From JBQTIU01 sp052387815 (GTDB taxonomy: Bacteria > Pseudomonadota > Alphaproteobacteria > CACIAM-22H2), in NCBI GenBank assembly GCA_052387815.1, contig JBQTIU010000020.1, positions 1 through 50,465 of the forward strand: DNA of 50,465 nt. The letters run 5' to 3'. Of the stretch, positions 8,561-19,311 are shown one piece after another (the first letter of the stretch is position 1; the number at the start of each line of letters is the position of its first letter). A program made the translations under genes and the position numbers. The notes beneath the pieces are model-generated. The model was given only the letters and a program-made list of their open reading frames with translations. It was not told where the DNA came from and did no database searches.

Positions 8561-10558
8561 CTACGGCGCCCGGCGCAGCCTTTGCGCGAGCCCGACCGCA
8601 AGCGCCAGCGCGATGCCCAAGGCATCGGTGTAACGGAGATGCAAGCCGAACAGGCGGACGACGATTCCCTCAAGCAGGCTCGTGAAGACCAGCAGCAGGC
8701 CGGCGAGGATCAAGGCCGCCCGCACGGCCCATGCCACGGGGCGGAACAGCCAGCCTTGGGTGGCGGCCGCCAGCGCGCAGATGCCGACCGCCGTGGTCAG
8801 CGAAATCCAGATGACGTCCGCCGCCAACCCGCCGGCGGGAATTCGCGACAGCAGGCCGACGCCCAGGGGATCGAGGACGAACACGAACGGCACCAGGAAA
8901 GCAGGCAAGGTGTATTTCCAGGTCTGCAGCGTGGTGGCGTAAGGATCGCCGCCGGTGATCGCCGCGGCAGCGAACGGCGATAGCGCGGTCGGCGGCGAAA
9001 CTTCGGACAGCACGGCGTAATAGAAGATGAACATGTGGGCGGCGTAATCGGGCACACCGAGCTGGATCAGCGCCGGGGCGGCGATCACCGCGCAGATGAT
9101 GTAGGAGGCGGTCACCGGCACCGCGAGCCCGACGATCCAGACGATGAGAGCGGTGTAGATGGCGGTTAAAAGGAGGCTGCCGCCGGCATAGGCAATGGCG
9201 ATGGCGCTGAACTTCAACCCGAGCCCGGTCAGCGTCACCACGCCGACGATGATCCCCGCCGCGGCGCAGGTCGCGGCGGTCCCCAGCACGCTAGTCGAGC
9301 CGGCGGCAAGCGCCTGGAAGAGCCTCGCGGGATAGAGCGCGTTCTCGCGGTCGAGGAAGCTGACCGCGGCCGCGAAGACGGTCGCCCAGAACACCGACAA
9401 GACCGGCGTGAAGCCGAGCAGCATGAGCACGACGATCGACACCAGCGAGGTGAAGTGGAACCCGTCCTTGCGCGTCAACGCCCACAGGCTTTGCCGCCGC
9501 ACGGGCACCGTTTCGTGCAGGGTGAACTTGCCGGCGTCGAGTTCGACCATGACGAACAGGGCGAGGTAGTAAAGGATGGTCGGGATGGTCGCCATCCAGA
9601 TCACGTCGAGATAGGAAATCTTGAGGAACTCGGCGATCAGGAACGCCGCCGCGCCGAGCACCGGCGGAGAAATGATCGCGCCGAGGCCGCCGGCGGCGAG
9701 CAGCCCGCCCGCCTCGTTGCGGCCGTAGCCGGCCTTGGCGAGCAGCGGGTGGGCGACCGAGGCTATCGTCACCGTGGTCGCCACGCCCGACCCGGACGGA
9801 CCGCCGAGAAGGAACGAGGACAGCACGACGGCGCGCCCGGCGCTGTCGGGCCGGCCGCCCATGGCCGAGAACGAAAAATCGATGAAAAACTTGCCGGCCC
9901 CGGAAAACTGCAGGATGGCGCCGAAGATCGTGAACAAGATGATCAGACTGGACGACACATCGACCGGGATGCCGAAAATCCCCTCGAGCGTCATGTAGAG
10001 GTGCCCGACCAGCCGCGATATGTCATAGCCGCGATGGGTCCAGGGCGGCGGCAGATGCGGGCCGAACACGGCGTAGGCGATGAACAGCAGCGCCACGAAC
10101 GGCATGACCCAGCCGATGCTCCGGCGCGTGGCCTCGAGCACGAGCACGATGAAGACGACCCCGAACACCTGGTCCCAGGGATTGGGCGTGGTGTTGCGGT
10201 CGGTGAAATCGTCGCCGCCCTCGAGCATGTAGGCAATCACCGCGACGGCGGCGACGGCCGGCACCACGTCCCACCAGCGGATGCGGTTGCGGAAGCGCGG
10301 CAAGGCCGGGAACAGGAGAAAACTCAGGACCAGGACGAACCCGACATGCACCGGCCGCAGCGTCTGGGTCGGAACGATGTCGTAGGCGGCGTAGAGATGA
10401 AACACCGACATGACGACGGCGAAGGCGGTCACGAAGCGGCCGATCCACCCGGGCAGCCGGTTGGCGGCGCGTTCCTCGATCTCGATGAACTTCTCGGCCT
10501 CTTTCAGCGCCTCGGCGCTGATCCCCTCGGGCGTGCCGGTCCGCGACTCTTCGTTCAT
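8561..10558 (-). CDS. TRAP transporter permease, fused small and large subunits (TAXI type)
   Basis: A 665-residue inner-membrane permease in which the DctQ-like and DctM-like parts are one protein, as is usual for TAXI-type TRAP systems. The N-terminal cytoplasmic stretch (EALKEAEKFIEIEERAANR) is typical of the family. The large-subunit core shows SSSLIILFTIFGAILQFSGAG, the GPSGSGVATTVTIASV loop, GGLGAIISPPVLGAAAFLIAEF and VLSEVSPPTALSPFAAAAITGG. Solute entry is sodium- or proton-driven. The binding-protein gene lies 76 bp upstream and a PuuD-type gene 48 bp downstream, all on the same strand. The ligand cannot be read from sequence. Confidence 0.92.
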   Translation of the reverse strand: MNEESRTGTPEGISAEALKEAEKFIEIEERAANRLPGWIGRFVTAFAVVMSVFHLYAAYDIVPTQTLRPVHVGFVLVLSFLLFPALPRFRNRIRWWDVVPAVAAVAVIAYMLEGGDDFTDRNTTPNPWDQVFGVVFIVLVLEATRRSIGWVMPFVALLFIAYAVFGPHLPPPWTHRGYDISRLVGHLYMTLEGIFGIPVDVSSSLIILFTIFGAILQFSGAGKFFIDFSFSAMGGRPDSAGRAVVLSSFLLGGPSGSGVATTVTIASVAHPLLAKAGYGRNEAGGLLAAGGLGAIISPPVLGAAAFLIAEFLKISYLDVIWMATIPTILYYLALFVMVELDAGKFTLHETVPVRRQSLWALTRKDGFHFTSLVSIVVLMLLGFTPVLSVFWATVFAAAVSFLDRENALYPARLFQALAAGSTSVLGTAATCAAAGIIVGVVTLTGLGLKFSAIAIAYAGGSLLLTAIYTALIVWIVGLAVPVTASYIICAVIAAPALIQLGVPDYAAHMFIFYYAVLSEVSPPTALSPFAAAAITGGDPYATTLQTWKYTLPAFLVPFVFVLDPLGVGLLSRIPAGGLAADVIWISLTTAVGICALAAATQGWLFRPVAWAVRAALILAGLLLVFTSLLEGIVVRLFGLHLRYTDALGIALALAVGLAQRLRRAP

Positions 10559-10634
10559 ATTGGCCCAGGCTCGCGCATCGCCCCGTCCCGATGGGACGCG
10601 GGACGGAGCAACGGTGGCCGCGGCCGGTCGGGCG

Positions 10635-11600
10635 TCAGTTCAGCTTCATGCCTTTCTCGGCGAAATACCGGATCGCTCCCGGGTGGAACGGGATCGGCGA
10701 GTTGGCCTGGGTCTGGTTATCGAGGAGGAAATTCTCCGCCTCCCGGTGCACCGCCACCATCTCGGCCTTGCGCTCGAAAATGGTCTTGACGATGGTATAG
10801 GCGACCTGGTCGCTCATTTTCTCGGGCGCCACCATGATGTTCCAGACCACGGCGATTTGCGCGTCCTTGTCCTGCCCGGGATAGGTCCTGGCCGGGATGA
10901 TGCCCTTGGTGTAGAGGTCGTCGTATCGCTTGTTCATCGCCTCCACCCCGTCGGCGTGGTCGACCAACCTGAGCTTGACCCCCGGGCTGGCGCCCAAATC
11001 GGTCACCGCCGCGGTCGGCAACCCGCCGACCCAGAAATAGGCGTCGATTTTCCTGTCCTTGACGGCGTTGGTCGATTCGGCGACGCCGAGGCGCTCGCGC
11101 CGCAAGTCCCTATCCCTGTCGAGGCCGGCCGCCTCGATCACCCGGAACGCCATGACTTCGGTGGCGCTGCCCGGCGACCCCGTGGACACGCGCTTGCCCT
11201 TCAAGTCCGCCATCGAGTTGATCCCCGTCCCTTCCACCGTGACCACGTGCATGCGGTTGGGATACATCACCATCAGGGTGAGGTGCGAAACCTTGTTGTC
11301 CTTGAACTTGTCGACGCCGCGCGCGGCATCCAGGCTGGCATCGGCCATGGTGAAGGCGATGTCGGCCTTGCCAGTCCCGATCAGCTTGAGATTGTCGACC
11401 GAGCCGCCCGTGACCTCGGCCGTCGCCTGGTATCCCGGCACATGTTTGGTCAGCAGGTTCGCGAGCCCGCCGCCGAGCGGATAATAGACGCCGCCGGTGC
11501 CGCCGGTGACGATCGACAGCGTGCGCTTTTCCTGGGCCTGGCCCGGTATGCCGAGGGCAAGACCCGCCACCAGGACGAAACCCCACACGAGCATGTTCAT
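10635..11600 (-). CDS. TAXI-family TRAP transporter solute-binding protein
   Basis: A 321-residue periplasmic binding protein of the TAXI (TRAP-associated extracytoplasmic immunogenic) group. A signal peptide (MLVWGFVLVAGLALGIPGQAQ) precedes the typical opening LSIVTGGTGGVYYPLGGGLANLL and the segments ATEVTGGSVDNLKLI, GKADIAFTMADASLDAARG, DLKGKRVSTGSPGSATEVMA and FWVGGLPTAAVTDL. It is the first gene of the minus-strand unit that continues with the permease and puuD, and diverges from the molybdenum-hydroxylase operon across 194 bp, so that region (11601-11794) should hold both promoters; I see no clear operator there. Confidence 0.92.
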   Translation of the reverse strand: MNMLVWGFVLVAGLALGIPGQAQEKRTLSIVTGGTGGVYYPLGGGLANLLTKHVPGYQATAEVTGGSVDNLKLIGTGKADIAFTMADASLDAARGVDKFKDNKVSHLTLMVMYPNRMHVVTVEGTGINSMADLKGKRVSTGSPGSATEVMAFRVIEAAGLDRDRDLRRERLGVAESTNAVKDRKIDAYFWVGGLPTAAVTDLGASPGVKLRLVDHADGVEAMNKRYDDLYTKGIIPARTYPGQDKDAQIAVVWNIMVAPEKMSDQVAYTIVKTIFERKAEMVAVHREAENFLLDNQTQANSPIPFHPGAIRYFAEKGMKLN

Positions 11601-11794
11601 AATGAGCCTCCCCGATTTTCTCGCCCCCTGCCGGCCCGCCGTGCAGGGGCGCGACCGCGGATGGCAAGAGTGGGGAAGGAATTTACTGTGGAAGGATCGG
11701 CCTTGCCTAGTGCCAACTTTCGCATGGCCTTGAGCGGCGGGGCTGAGGCGGTTATGGTCTCGAAACCTCTAACCAGCTTTCCCGAGAGCCACTC

Positions 11795-12367
11795 ATGGAG
11801 ATGACCGGCGAATACCGGATCGCGGCGGCCCGCGAAGCGGTGTGGCAGGGGCTCAACGACCCCGCGATCTTGAAGCGCTGCATCCCGGGCTGCGAGACCA
11901 TCGAGAAGCTCTCCGAGACCGAGTTCACGGCCAACGTCGTCCTCCGAATCGGCCCCATGCAGGCGAAATTCGGCGGCAAGGTTACGCTCGCCGACCTCGA
12001 CCCTCCCAACGGCTACACCATCAGCGGCGAGGGCCAAGGCGGCGTGGCCGGCTTCGGCAGGGGTCGCGCCGCGGTCAAGCTGGCGCCCGACGGCGAGGGC
12101 ACGGTGCTGCGCTACAGCGCCGAGGCGACCGTCGGCGGCAAGATCGCGCAGCTCGGCCAGCGCCTCGTCGACGCCACGGCGAGGAAACTCGCCGATGAAT
12201 TCTTCGGCCGCTTCGCCGAGATTCTCGCGCCGGTAGCCGAAGCCGCGGCCGAAACACCGGTCGCGGCGGCTCTCGTGCCGGCCGGGCTCCGCCTGGCACC
12301 GGCAATTTGGATCCCGCTTCTCATTGCCCTCGTCGCCGCGCTTCTGTTCGTCTTCGCGCGGGGCTGA
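11795..12367 (+). CDS. CoxG-like SRPBCC-fold membrane-anchoring protein
   Basis: A 190-residue CoxG family protein. In CO-oxidising bacteria CoxG recruits the molybdenum hydroxylase to the membrane; relatives may also carry quinones. Residues 1-145 form the SRPBCC domain (GEYRIAAAREAVWQGLNDPAILKRCIPGCETIEKL is its usual start), with IGPMQAKFGGKVTLAD and GRGRAAVKLAP further along. A proline/alanine-rich linker leads to a C-terminal hydrophobic anchor (IWIPLLIALVAALLFVFARG, about 171-190). It is the first gene of a run that continues with the three hydroxylase subunits. A second ATG lies two codons in. Confidence 0.85.
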   Translation: MEMTGEYRIAAAREAVWQGLNDPAILKRCIPGCETIEKLSETEFTANVVLRIGPMQAKFGGKVTLADLDPPNGYTISGEGQGGVAGFGRGRAAVKLAPDGEGTVLRYSAEATVGGKIAQLGQRLVDATARKLADEFFGRFAEILAPVAEAAAETPVAAALVPAGLRLAPAIWIPLLIALVAALLFVFARG

Positions 12368-12469
12368 TGGGGCGCAGATCGCTTGACGGCGGCGCCGTGG
12401 CGGTGGAGACTGCGTTTCGGCGCCGGTCGGGGGGCAATCGACCGGCCAGCCAATCCCAGGGAGATGCAC

Positions 12470-12949
<480 letters not shown>

Positions 12950-12953
12950 AGCC

Positions 12954-15332
<2,379 letters not shown>

Positions 15333-15343
15333 GGAGCAAACCG

Positions 15344-16141
15344 ATGTACGACTTCGCCTATCACCGTCCCACGAGCCTCGCCGAAGCGGCGCGGCTCCTC
15401 AAGGCGTCGTCCGAGAACAAAGCGATGGCCGGCGGCCAGACCCTGATCCCGACCTTGAAGCAGCGCCTGGCCAAGCCGGCCGCGATCGTCGATCTCGGCG
15501 CCGTCGCCGAGCTGCGCGGCATCAAGGTCGACAGCGCCAAGGTGACGATCGGCGCGACGACGCCGCACGCCGAGGTGGCGGCCTCCAAGGAGGTCGCCGG
15601 CGCGATTCCGGCCCTCGCGCATCTCGCCGAAAGTATCGGCGACCCGCAGGTCCGCAACCGCGGGACCATCGGCGGATCGATCGCCAACAGCGACCCGGCC
15701 TCCGATTACCCGGCCGCCGTCGTTGGGCTCGGGGCGTCCATCGTCACCAACCAGCGCACGATCGCCGCCGACGACTTCTTCAAGGGGCTGTTCGAGACCG
15801 CGCTCAAGCCCGGCGAGATCGTCACCGCGGTGAGCTTCCCGGTGCCGGAACGGGCCGCGTATGCCAAATTCCCCAACCCGGCCTCGCGCTACGCCGTGGT
15901 CGGCGTGATGGTCGCCAAAGGCGCGGCCGGAGTCCGCGTCGCGGTCACCGGCGCGGGCCCGTGCGTCTTCCGGGTCAAGGAGATGGAGGCCGCGCTCGCC
16001 AAGCGATGGGCCGCGGACGCCATCAAGGACATCAGGGTGCCGGCGAAGGGCCTCAATTCCGACATCCACGCCTCGGCCGAATATCGCGCCCATCTCGTCG
16101 GCGTCATGGCGCAACGCGCGGTCAAGGCGGCGGGGGGGTAA
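15344..16141 (+). CDS. FAD-binding medium subunit of the molybdenum hydroxylase (CoxM-like)
   Basis: A 265-residue FAD subunit that takes electrons from the [2Fe-2S] subunit. It begins with the usual MYDFAYHRPTSLAEAARLL and carries the two FAD loops: AGGQTLIPTLKQRL (about residues 28-41) and RNRGTIGGSIANSDPASDYP (about 105-124). The C-terminal CO-dehydrogenase flavoprotein domain follows, with the FPNPASRYAVVGV segment. The start is ATG 15344, preceded by AGGGAG. It lies 11 bp after the large subunit and before a MoxR-type ATPase gene, the same order as in classical cox clusters except that small and large precede medium here. Confidence 0.9.
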   Translation: MYDFAYHRPTSLAEAARLLKASSENKAMAGGQTLIPTLKQRLAKPAAIVDLGAVAELRGIKVDSAKVTIGATTPHAEVAASKEVAGAIPALAHLAESIGDPQVRNRGTIGGSIANSDPASDYPAAVVGLGASIVTNQRTIAADDFFKGLFETALKPGEIVTAVSFPVPERAAYAKFPNPASRYAVVGVMVAKGAAGVRVAVTGAGPCVFRVKEMEAALAKRWAADAIKDIRVPAKGLNSDIHASAEYRAHLVGVMAQRAVKAAGG

Positions 16142-16152
16142 GAATCGCGTCC

Positions 16153-17076
16153 GTGCCTGCGCCGCTTCCGACCTCGGTCGATGCCGCGCTCGAGCTCTTA
16201 AAGGCCGGCGATTACGTCGCCGACCGCTCCCTGGCGACGGCCGTGTTCCTGGCCCTGCGGCTCGAGCGGCCGCTGTTCGTCGAGGGCGAGGCCGGAGTCG
16301 GCAAGACCGAGATCGCCAAGGTCCTCGCCGCCGCGCTCGGCCGGCGCCTCATCCGGCTGCAATGCTACGAGGGGCTCGACGTCGCCTCGGCGGTCTACGA
16401 GTGGAATTATTCGCGCCAGATGATCGAGATCCGCCTCGCCGAGGCGGCCAGCTCGAGCCGCCAGACCCTCGATGAGGAAATCTTTTCCGACCGCTTCCTC
16501 ATTCGCCGGCCGCTGTTGCAGGCGCTCTCGCCCGATCCCGCCGGAGCGCCGGTGTTGCTGATCGACGAGCTCGACCGCGTCGACGAGCCGTTCGAGGCCT
16601 ATCTCCTGGAAGTCTTGAGCGACTACCAGATCACCATCCCGGAGCTCGGCACCATCAAGGCGCCGGCGCCGCCGATCGCGGTCATCACCTCGAACCGGAC
16701 GCGCGAGATTCATGACGCGCTCAAGCGCCGCTGCTTCTACTATTGGGTCGATTATCCCGATGCGGCGCGCGAGCTCGAGATCCTGCGCCTGAAGGCCCCG
16801 GGCGCCGGCGTCGAGCTCAGCCGCCAAGTCGTCGGCTTCGTCCAGAAGCTGCGCGGGGTCGACCTGTACAAGCTGCCCGGCGTGGCGGAGACTATCGACT
16901 GGACCAATGCGCTCGTCCAGCTCGACCGCTTGACGCTCGACCCGGAGACGATCAACAACACGCTCGGCGCGCTGCTCAAGTACCAGGACGATATTGGCCG
17001 CATCCAGGGACCGGAGGCGGCGCGGCTGCTCGCCCAGACCCAGGCCGAGCTGGCGGTCGCGCCGGCCGCGACATGA
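16153..17076 (+). CDS. MoxR/CoxD-type AAA+ ATPase
   Basis: A 307-residue MoxR-family ATPase. CoxD of CO-oxidisers helps install the metal-sulfur part of the active site, and this is the equivalent chaperone for the neighbouring hydroxylase. Visible motifs: Walker A EGEAGVGKT (44-52), Walker B VLLIDELDRVDEPFEAYLLE, sensor ITSNRTREIHDALKRR, and the lid segment VDLYKLPGVAETIDWTNALV. No ATG is available; GTG 16153 is the best start, giving MPAPLPTSVDAALELLKAG. Its stop overlaps the start of the CoxE-type gene by four bases, so the two are translationally coupled and probably act as a MoxR-VWA pair. Confidence 0.88.
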   Translation: MPAPLPTSVDAALELLKAGDYVADRSLATAVFLALRLERPLFVEGEAGVGKTEIAKVLAAALGRRLIRLQCYEGLDVASAVYEWNYSRQMIEIRLAEAASSSRQTLDEEIFSDRFLIRRPLLQALSPDPAGAPVLLIDELDRVDEPFEAYLLEVLSDYQITIPELGTIKAPAPPIAVITSNRTREIHDALKRRCFYYWVDYPDAARELEILRLKAPGAGVELSRQVVGFVQKLRGVDLYKLPGVAETIDWTNALVQLDRLTLDPETINNTLGALLKYQDDIGRIQGPEAARLLAQTQAELAVAPAAT

Positions 17077-18302
17077 CCCTCGCGCCGCGGCAAGCCGACG
17101 CCGGCGGCGCCCTGGTCGGCAATCTCATGCATTTCGGCCGCGCGCTGCGCGGCGCCGGGCTGCCGATCGGCCCTGGAAGAGTGCTCGAGGCGGTGCGCGC
17201 GGTCGGTGCCGTGGGTCTCGCCGATCGATCGGATTTCTATTGGACGTTGCACGCGGTGTTCGTCAATCGCCGCGACCAGCGCGAGCTGTTCGACCAGGCC
17301 TTCCGGTTGTTCTGGCGCGATCCGCATCTCCTCGAGCGCATGATGTCGCTGCTGTTGCCACAGGCGCTGGGCGCGGCCGAGCCGGCCAAGCCGCCCTTGA
17401 GCCGGCGGCTGGCCGAGGCCCTCAAGGCCGGCGCCGCCCGGCCGCGCACGCCGCCCGCGGGCAAGGAGGAGACCGTCGACGCGGCCCTTACGTGGTCCGA
17501 TCGCGAGCGCCTGCAGACCAAGGATTTCGAGGACATGTCGGCGGATGAAATCGCCGCCGCCAGGCGTGCGATGGCCCGCATCGACCTGTCGCTCCTGCGG
17601 CTCAAGACCCGCCGGCTCAAGCCCGACGACAGGGGTTCGTGCGCCGATCTCCGGGCGACACTGCGGGCGACCTTGCGCGCCGGCGGCGACGTGATCGCGC
17701 TTCGCTTCCGCACGCCCAGGACCCGGCCGCCGCCGCTCGTCGTGCTGTGCGACATCTCCGGCTCGATGGAGCGCTATTCGCGCATGTTCCTGTATTTCCT
17801 CCACACGCTCGCCAACCACCGCGAGCGGGTCCAGGTGTTTCTGTTCGGCACGCGCTTGACCAATGTCACGCGCTCTCTCCGGCACCGGGATGTCGATTTG
17901 GCGCTCGCCCGGGTGGCCGGCGCGGTGGCCGATTGGGCAGGCGGGACGCGGATCGGCAAGTGCCTGTCCGAATTCAATTTGCGCTGGGCGCGGCGCGTGC
18001 TGGGCCAGAACGCCATCGTGCTGTTCATCAGCGACGGCCTCGACCGCGACGCCGGCGCGGGGCTGGCGCGCGAGGTCGAGCGCCTGCACAAATCCTGCCG
18101 CCGGCTGATTTGGCTCAATCCCCTGTTGCGCTATGCCTCCTTCGAGCCCAAATCATTGGGCATGCGGGCGATCCTGCCCCACGTCGACGAGTTCCGGCCG
18201 GCCCACAACCTCGACAGCTTCGAGCGGCTGGCCGAGGCCCTGAGCGGCGCCTCGCCGCGCCGCCTGCCAGCCGCCCAGTTGTGGGAGAATGGGCTTAAAT
18301 GA
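17073..18302 (+). CDS. CoxE-type von Willebrand factor A domain protein
   Basis: A 409-residue partner of the MoxR-type ATPase. The C-terminal half holds a VWA domain with an intact metal-ion-dependent adhesion site: DISGSM (from residue 227), the Thr of AGGTRIGKCL and the Asp in FISDGLDRD. The N-terminal half is helical and charged and has the CoxE-family FGRALRGAGLPIGPGRVLEAV opening and LQTKDFEDMSADEIAAARR. It overlaps the genes on both sides by 4 bp. The pair is expected to mature the molybdenum active site rather than take part in catalysis. Confidence 0.88.
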   Translation: MTLAPRQADAGGALVGNLMHFGRALRGAGLPIGPGRVLEAVRAVGAVGLADRSDFYWTLHAVFVNRRDQRELFDQAFRLFWRDPHLLERMMSLLLPQALGAAEPAKPPLSRRLAEALKAGAARPRTPPAGKEETVDAALTWSDRERLQTKDFEDMSADEIAAARRAMARIDLSLLRLKTRRLKPDDRGSCADLRATLRATLRAGGDVIALRFRTPRTRPPPLVVLCDISGSMERYSRMFLYFLHTLANHRERVQVFLFGTRLTNVTRSLRHRDVDLALARVAGAVADWAGGTRIGKCLSEFNLRWARRVLGQNAIVLFISDGLDRDAGAGLAREVERLHKSCRRLIWLNPLLRYASFEPKSLGMRAILPHVDEFRPAHNLDSFERLAEALSGASPRRLPAAQLWENGLK

Positions 18303-18613
18303 GCGAAGACATCTTGGCCGAAGCCGCAAACTGGCGGCGGTCGGGCAAGGGCGTGGCCCTGGCCACCGTGGTCTCGACCTGGGGCTCCTCGCCGCGGCCG
18401 GTCGGCAGCCAGCTCGCGGTCGAGGAGGCCGGCGCGTTCATCGGCTCGGTGTCGGGCGGCTGCATCGAGGGCGCGGTGATCCAGGAAGCCCTCGAGGTGA
18501 TCGCCGACGGCCGCCCGCGCGTACTCGATTTCGGCGTCACCAACGAGCAGGCCTGGGAGGTGGGGCTGGCGTGCGGCGGCAAGGTCCAGGTCTACGTCGA
18601 GCGGCTGGAATGA
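18299..18613 (+). CDS. XdhC/CoxI-family N-terminal domain protein (short)
   Basis: A 104-residue protein equal to the first domain of XdhC, which binds and protects molybdenum cofactor and presents it for sulfuration and insertion. The text GVALATVVSTWGSSPRPVGSQLAV and IGSVSGGCIEGAVIQEAL are the family's two hallmark segments; the cysteine in SGGC is the conserved one. The usual C-terminal Rossmann domain is absent from this polypeptide and is encoded by the next gene. Starts and stops overlap by 4 bp on both sides. Confidence 0.88.
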   Translation: MSEDILAEAANWRRSGKGVALATVVSTWGSSPRPVGSQLAVEEAGAFIGSVSGGCIEGAVIQEALEVIADGRPRVLDFGVTNEQAWEVGLACGGKVQVYVERLE

Positions 18614-19311
18614 ACCGCGCCATCCTCGACGATTTGCTCGCCGCGCGCGCCGCCGGCAGGCCGGTGGCGCTCGCCACCGACCTCGGCTCCGGCGCCCAGC
18701 TCCTGGTCTATGGCGAGGGGACCGGCGGCGAGCTTGCCGTCGCGGCCGACTTGGTCGCCGCCATGCGCGAGGCGTTGAAGCGGGATAACTGCACGACGCT
18801 GCCTTCGCCCTCGGGCCCGGTCTTCGTCCAGCCCTTCAATCCGCCGCCGCGGCTCATCCTGGTGGGCGCGGTGCATATCGCCCAGCCGCTCGCCCGCCTC
18901 GGCGAGATCGCGGGCTACGGCGTCGCGCTCATCGATCCGCGCCGCGCCTTCGGCGCCGCGGAGCGCTTCGTCGGTTTCGAGGTCACCTCGGAATGGCCCG
19001 ACGAGGCGCTGGCGCGCTTGCGGCCCGATGCGCGCACCGCCGTGGTCACCTTGACCCACGACCCCAAGCTTGACGACCCGGCGCTGGCGGCGGCGCTCAA
19101 TTCGCCGGCCTTCTATATCGGCGCGCTGGGCAGCCGCAAGACCCACGCCCAGCGCCTCGCGCGCCTGCAGGCGCGCGGGTTGCCCGCGGCCGAGCTCAAC
19201 CGCATCCACGGACCCGTCGGCCTGGCGATCGGCGCCCTGTCGCCGGCCGAGATCGCGGTGTCGATCATGGCCGAGATCACGCAGGTCCGGCGCCGGGCGG
19301 TGGCGCCGTGA
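18610..19311 (+). CDS. XdhC-family C-terminal Rossmann-fold domain protein
   Basis: A 233-residue protein corresponding to the second half of XdhC. After an N-terminal stretch with QLLVYGEGTGGELAVAADLV comes the Rossmann region (PPPRLILVGAVHIAQPLARL, YGVALIDPRRAFGAAERF) and the conserved YIGALGSRKTHAQRLARL and RIHGPVGLAIGALSPAEIAVSIMAEI strings. Together with the preceding 104-residue protein it makes a complete but split XdhC. Start ATG 18610 overlaps the previous stop, and its own stop overlaps the GTG start of the next gene. Expected role: handling and sulfuration of the cofactor for the neighbouring hydroxylase. Confidence 0.88.
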   Translation: MNRAILDDLLAARAAGRPVALATDLGSGAQLLVYGEGTGGELAVAADLVAAMREALKRDNCTTLPSPSGPVFVQPFNPPPRLILVGAVHIAQPLARLGEIAGYGVALIDPRRAFGAAERFVGFEVTSEWPDEALARLRPDARTAVVTLTHDPKLDDPALAAALNSPAFYIGALGSRKTHAQRLARLQARGLPAAELNRIHGPVGLAIGALSPAEIAVSIMAEITQVRRRAVAP

